DNA of 64,000 bases. Source: Microvirga sp. (lineage in GTDB: Bacteria > Pseudomonadota > Alphaproteobacteria > Rhizobiales > Beijerinckiaceae). The position numbers were made by a program, and so were the translations under genes. Positions 60,379-64,000 of this stretch are shown here, piece by piece. The DNA lies in assembly GCA_031181145.1 (NCBI GenBank), contig JAPSLB010000025.1, forward strand, positions 1 through 64,000. Reading direction: 5' to 3'. Each line of letters begins with the position of its first letter. The first letter of the stretch is position 1. The notes under the pieces are model-generated. The model was given only the letters and a program-made list of their open reading frames with translations. It searched no databases and was not told the DNA's origin.

Positions 60379-61770
60379 ATGTCTGACATGAAGAGCCGGA
60401 ACGTCGGCTTCCCCCATAGGGTTGCGAACGGCCTGCGTCTGCCCTGGCCCCCCACTTCCTCAAAGGATCGTCCTCAGGCCAGCACTCGACAGGCGGAGCT
60501 TGAGGGTCTCCAATTCGCTTTCTATGCAAGGCTGACGGCGATCGTCGTCGTGTCCGCATGGCTGTTCTGGATCGTGCCCTGGCCGCGCGACCTCTATTAC
60601 GGAACATACGCGTTCGCCTTCTTCCTACTAGGCTATATTCCCTACCTCTTGCGACGCCATCCTTATGGCGAGACGATCAAACTTGGCTTCACCGTACTCG
60701 ATGTAGCCTTAGTGTCGGCCGCGATCCTGCTACCGCCCCCTACCCTCGTCGGCACTGACTGGCCCGTCCAGACCCGGTTGCGCGGGCAGGAATTCCTCTA
60801 CGTTCTCCTCCTCCTCGCAGAAGCTGCCCTCACCTACTCGCCGAGACGTGTCGTCTGGACAGGATTGTCGATCCTCGTCATCTGGTCGATCGGGGTCTTC
60901 ACGATCTATTCCCTGCCCGACACGATGCGGTTCAACGATGTTGCCGCGGAAGGGGCACTGTCGTCGGCCGCAGTCCTGGACCTTTCCTTTCGGCCCACCT
61001 TCGTCGGCCTGACGGCTTGGTACACCCAGCTTGTCGCAACCTTCCTGTTCACCCTGCTCCTGACCCTGACTGTCTGGCGCAGCCGGCGGACTTTGTTGAA
61101 CCAGGTCGAGGCAGAGGTCGTGCGGGCGGATCTCGCACGCTATGTCTCTCCGGATGTGGCTGCGGCGCTGATCAATCGCGGCGGTTCAGATTTTGGAGCC
61201 CCGGCGACCAGGACCGTCGCAGTCCTGTTCGCCGACATCGTCGGCTTCACCAAGCTCACTGAGCCTCTCTCGCCCGAGCGAACATTTGCCTTGCTGCGGA
61301 GCTTTCAGGAGCGGAGCTGCGCCATCGTCTTCAAGCATGGCGGCACGCTCGACAAGTACCTGGGCGATGGCTTCATGGCGACCTTCGGCTCCATCGAGCT
61401 GCAGCCGGACGCACCGGCCCGTGCGCTCGCCTGTGCCTTCGAGCTCCAGCAGGAGATCGCCCGCTGGAACGGGAAAAGGTCCGGCCGTGGCGCGGATCCC
61501 CTTCGTGTATCGGTTGGCATCCATTGCGGCCCGGTTACGGTGGGGAATCTCGGCGGCAGGGAGCGCATCGAGTTTACCGTCGTGGGCGACGTCGTGAACG
61601 TGGCGAGCAGGCTTGAGGAGGCGACCCGGGAGGTTGGCGGCTCGATCGTCGCCTCGGAGGATTGCATCCGGGCCGCAGGAGCTCAGGAGTGGATCACGAG
61701 GTTCCAGTCGTCCCGTGAGATCCAGCTTCGAGGCCGGCAGCAGGGCATCATCGTTCATATCTCGACATGA
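60379..61770 (+). CDS. Membrane adenylate cyclase, class III, with six-helix sensor
   Basis: This 463-aa protein has about six membrane helices in residues 60-260 and a class III cyclase domain. Metal Asps are in LFADIVGF and LDKYLGDGFMATF; Lys (DKYLGD) and Thr (EFTVVGD) match the adenylate-specifying pair; Asn and Arg are in VVNVASRLE. It therefore probably makes cAMP. The start is MSDMKSRN at 60379. Confidence 0.9.
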   Translation: MSDMKSRNVGFPHRVANGLRLPWPPTSSKDRPQASTRQAELEGLQFAFYARLTAIVVVSAWLFWIVPWPRDLYYGTYAFAFFLLGYIPYLLRRHPYGETIKLGFTVLDVALVSAAILLPPPTLVGTDWPVQTRLRGQEFLYVLLLLAEAALTYSPRRVVWTGLSILVIWSIGVFTIYSLPDTMRFNDVAAEGALSSAAVLDLSFRPTFVGLTAWYTQLVATFLFTLLLTLTVWRSRRTLLNQVEAEVVRADLARYVSPDVAAALINRGGSDFGAPATRTVAVLFADIVGFTKLTEPLSPERTFALLRSFQERSCAIVFKHGGTLDKYLGDGFMATFGSIELQPDAPARALACAFELQQEIARWNGKRSGRGADPLRVSVGIHCGPVTVGNLGGRERIEFTVVGDVVNVASRLEEATREVGGSIVASEDCIRAAGAQEWITRFQSSREIQLRGRQQGIIVHIST

Positions 61771-61860
61771 CGGAGGCCGCATTTCTCCGCATGGCGGGCA
61801 TCTTCCCGGCTTTCACCGCATTCATAAGCAGGCGCGATAACTCCTATCGGAATCGGTGGG

Positions 61861-62292
61861 CTATTCTCGGCCAAGCGGGCGCCCATCATAGTAAGCGGCA
61901 TGCCGGAGCGCCGCGGAAGGAAATCCGGCTTGCTCAATTCCATCGAGAGTGACCGGACAAGAACCCGCTCGCAGCGGCACTGGCGTCGCTTTCACTCCTT
62001 GGTGCACCCCTGGCCCATGCCAATCAGGGTCAAGGCGCGGCCAGACGCTTTGGAGCAGGCGCATTCCGGCCTTGGTCGGCGAGACGCTGTGCGTGGTTCG
62101 GGTCGGAAGCCGCAGCCCAAGCCGCTCCTCGCGCTGGCGAATCGTCTGGCTCAGTGTCGATTGCGAGACCCCAGGCCGTGCCGCTGCCTTCGTGAAGCTG
62201 TGCTGCCTCGCCTGTTCGCCGACCTCGACGGACATGACCTGCACCGGGCCGTGAACACCATCGGCGAGGAATTCGGCGTCAGGACACTTCAT
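61861..62292 (-). pseudogene. LysR-family regulator remnant
   Basis: The frame contains the LysR HTH core (HSFTKAAARPGVSQSTLSQT, IRQREERLGLRLPTRTTHSV, SPTKAGMRLLQSVWPRLD) but the first helix is disrupted (MSVEVGEQARQ) and the frame then passes into unrelated residues and ends without a ligand domain. It is a truncated or frame-shifted copy. It abuts a palindromic repeat. Confidence 0.8.
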
Positions 62293-62300
62293 CTCTAGGA

Positions 62301-62346
62301 CATCGGACGTGAAAAGTGGATTCGCACTTTTGGGATAAATCCGATG
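62301..62346. repeat. Palindromic intergenic repeat with nested stems
   Basis: CATCGGA (62301-62307) pairs with TCCGATG (62340-62346), and inside it AAAAGTG (62312-62318) pairs with CACTTTT (62325-62331). The sequence strongly resembles palindromic elements that are scattered through Rhizobiales genomes. A decayed arm is at 54203. Confidence 0.75.
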
Positions 62347-62468
62347 CTCTAGATCCCTGAGAGGTGATCCATCGTCACCCCTCCGTTGGCACACCATGTA
62401 CCTTGATTGAGAAAGCGCACCGATGGCCTAGCTTTCACGTAGCAGCTCGTGCAGGCCAAGGAGTACCC

Positions 62469-63551
62469 GTGTTATCGCGCAGACGTTTTGTCCAAGCCCT
62501 CGGATCGCTTCCGTTCCTCGGCACAACCTCGGTCGCCAACGCAGCGTCAGGAGGATTCTACTACAGCGGCCCGCCGAGCGATCACTTCGACGGACAGCGC
62601 TTCCACAATCCCGGTGACGACGGATCACGCAGGTTTGGAGATTTCCTGCGCTGGCAACTCACCAAGCGGGCCGCGCCATGGCCCGACAGCTATCCGAGCC
62701 CGTTCCAGGATACCCCTCCGGCCCGTATCAGCGGCAAGGATCTGCGCATCAGTCTCGTCGGGCACGCGACCTTCCTGATCCAGACAGCCGGCTACAACAT
62801 CCTGACCGATCCCGTCTGGTCCAAGCGCGCCAGTCCCTTTCCCTTTGCCGGCCCGAGGCGTTACAACCCTCCTGGGATTCCGTTCGACCGATTGCCCCGG
62901 GTCGACGTGGTTCTGATCTCGCACAACCATTACGACCACATGGATTTCCCAACCATCGTGACGCTTTGGGAGCGAGATCGGCCGATGATCGTCGCTCCGC
63001 TCGGCAACGACACGATCATCCGGGCTCACGCGCCGTCCGTTTCTGTTGCGACCATGGATTGGGGGGATCGTCTGGAGGCTGCCCCTGGACTTCACGTCTT
63101 CATGGAGCCGGCGCATCATTGGTCGGCGCGGGCGACCAACGACCGCAATCACGCCCTCTGGGGTGCATTCGTCATCCGAGCCGCCGGTCGCTCCGTCTAC
63201 TTTGCCGGCGATACGGGTTATGGCGGTGGCAGACACTTCCGGAGAACAGCCGCCCGTCATCCGAGTCTTGACGTCGCGCTGCTTCCGATCGGGGCCTACG
63301 AGCCGCGGTGGATCATGGCGTCCAACCACATGAACCCTTCGGATGCCGTGAGCGCATTCCGCATCCTGCGTTCCGGCTCCGCCTTGGGATATCACTGGGG
63401 CACTTTCAGGCTGACGGACGAGGGCATCGACCAGCCAGTCCACGACCTTGCCGCCGCGCTCAGGGGTGCAGGTATCCCGAATCGGCGCTTCACCGCCATG
63501 CGGCCGGGACAGGTTTGGACCCCTAGCCGAGGTGCGAGCACCAGCGCATAG
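62469..63551 (+). CDS. MBL-fold metallohydrolase, Tat-exported (NAPE-PLD/UlaG-like)
   Basis: This 360-aa protein begins with a twin-arginine signal (LSRRRFVQALGSLPFLGTTS). The metallo-beta-lactamase core has the metal motif SHNHYDHMD, the preceding DVVLIS strand, the EPAHHWSARATNDRN block, and FAGDTGYGGGRHF. It is like the L-ascorbate-6-phosphate lactonase/NAPE-PLD group. The start is GTG with AGGAG upstream. Substrate unknown. Confidence 0.88.
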   Translation: MLSRRRFVQALGSLPFLGTTSVANAASGGFYYSGPPSDHFDGQRFHNPGDDGSRRFGDFLRWQLTKRAAPWPDSYPSPFQDTPPARISGKDLRISLVGHATFLIQTAGYNILTDPVWSKRASPFPFAGPRRYNPPGIPFDRLPRVDVVLISHNHYDHMDFPTIVTLWERDRPMIVAPLGNDTIIRAHAPSVSVATMDWGDRLEAAPGLHVFMEPAHHWSARATNDRNHALWGAFVIRAAGRSVYFAGDTGYGGGRHFRRTAARHPSLDVALLPIGAYEPRWIMASNHMNPSDAVSAFRILRSGSALGYHWGTFRLTDEGIDQPVHDLAAALRGAGIPNRRFTAMRPGQVWTPSRGASTSA

Positions 63552-63849
63552 CGGGCATGTCACGCGCCACTGCGTGACAGCCTCAGGAGCCGATCCTTCG
63601 TCCTGCGGCGCCCGGCCATCCAGCGTCATGCGCAGGATCTTGCCCGCCGGGATCGGCCGTCGAAGCGCACCTGGAGGGCCTTGTCTCCATTGCCGAGCCG
63701 GTTCTGCAGGAGTGGTACAGGTAGGCCAGCCCACCGGTCAGGAAGTCCGGGGGGAGCGCCATGCCCAAAAGGCCGCTTCCGCCATGACGATCACGTCGCC
63801 GACCCGATTGGGATCCCAGGGATAGGAGAGATCCTCCACGATCACATCC

Positions 63850-64000
63850 ATTGACCATCCGCTGCGTCTCCGCGATGCCGCCGATCCGTGAGCCTGTGAT
63901 CGACCGGCGCCTGAAGATCGGCGCGGAGAGGTCCGGCGTGGGATGCGGTTTCCCGGGCACGCCCACCAGGATCGTCGTGCCGCTGCGCTTCAGGCGGCGG
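63850..64000 (-). pseudogene. Zinc-type alcohol dehydrogenase fragment (window edge)
   Basis: The frame entering from the right edge reads RRLKRSGTTILVGVPGKPHP, DLSAPIFRRRSITGSRIGGI, AETQRMVN, the pattern before the end of YahK/AdhA-like NADPH alcohol dehydrogenases. After MVN the pattern stops and the frame carries unrelated sequence, so the C-terminal third is missing. The preceding 63560-63849 holds further scraps without a whole gene. The 5' part is beyond the window. Confidence 0.7.

Noticed and set aside
1-64000. tRNA or rRNA genes
   Set aside because: No T-loop plus acceptor pattern or rRNA-conserved block was recognised.

Overview
The window is high-GC, densely packed chromosomal DNA of an alphaproteobacterium. 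The gene content (beta-ketoadipate operon fused to a Liv-type transporter, hexuronate operon, DUF1127, DUF1194 and extensin-like proteins, the TIGR02587/TIGR02588 pair, and a palindromic intergenic repeat resembling those of Rhizobiales) suggests Hyphomicrobiales (Rhizobiales), probably near Microvirga/Methylobacterium. That placement is inference. I found no rRNA, tRNA, transposase, integrase or CRISPR array.

Layout. (1) 1-8.3 kb: a leftward operon runs from a periplasmic binding protein through LivH/M/G/F-type ABC genes into pcaD, pcaC, pcaH, pcaG and a CoA-transferase cut by the window edge. A divergent IclR regulator sits upstream. Together they import an aromatic acid and open protocatechuate toward 3-oxoadipyl-CoA. 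(2) 8.3-18.4 kb: a DbpA-like RNA helicase, a decayed small operon, a PHB-depolymerase-like esterase and a DUF1194 protein lying between two apparently identical 335-bp direct repeats that each carry a whole 79-aa gene, an extensin-like protein, a methyltransferase, DUF1127, and a Crp-like regulator with exact TGTGA-N6-TCACA sites before and after it. (3) 18.5-24.3 kb: an overlapping signalling operon of binding protein, multi-PAS histidine kinase, single-domain receiver, and receiver-class III nucleotide cyclase. (4) 24.3-35.0 kb: hexuronate catabolism, with uxaC, an ABC importer and uxuB leftward and a GntR regulator, uxaA and uxuA rightward. (5) 35.3-45.3 kb: an orphan binding protein, acyl-CoA synthetase, enoyl-CoA hydratase, a peroxidase-related protein, a broken flavohemoprotein gene, a BASS transporter with its own GntR regulator, a pseudouridine synthase and glutamate dehydrogenase.

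(6) 45.7-56.0 kb: an unusual cluster with five different Rnk/GreA-C-terminal-type proteins in about 6.7 kb, mixed with hemD, a RidA protein, spermidine synthase, an EIIA-Ntr-like protein, a hibernation-promoting factor and several very small genes. The partner functions (transcription, ribosome hibernation, PTS-Ntr, polyamines) suggest a stress or slow-growth adaptation locus. This is the best candidate here for an undescribed system. (7) 56-64 kb: looser accessory DNA with three GNAT acetyltransferases, a TetR regulator with a perfect palindromic operator, a SpoIIAA-like protein, a membrane adenylate cyclase, a Tat-exported metallo-beta-lactamase-fold hydrolase, and remnants of SDR, LysR and alcohol dehydrogenase genes.

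All calls come from reading sequence and translations; no database search was run.
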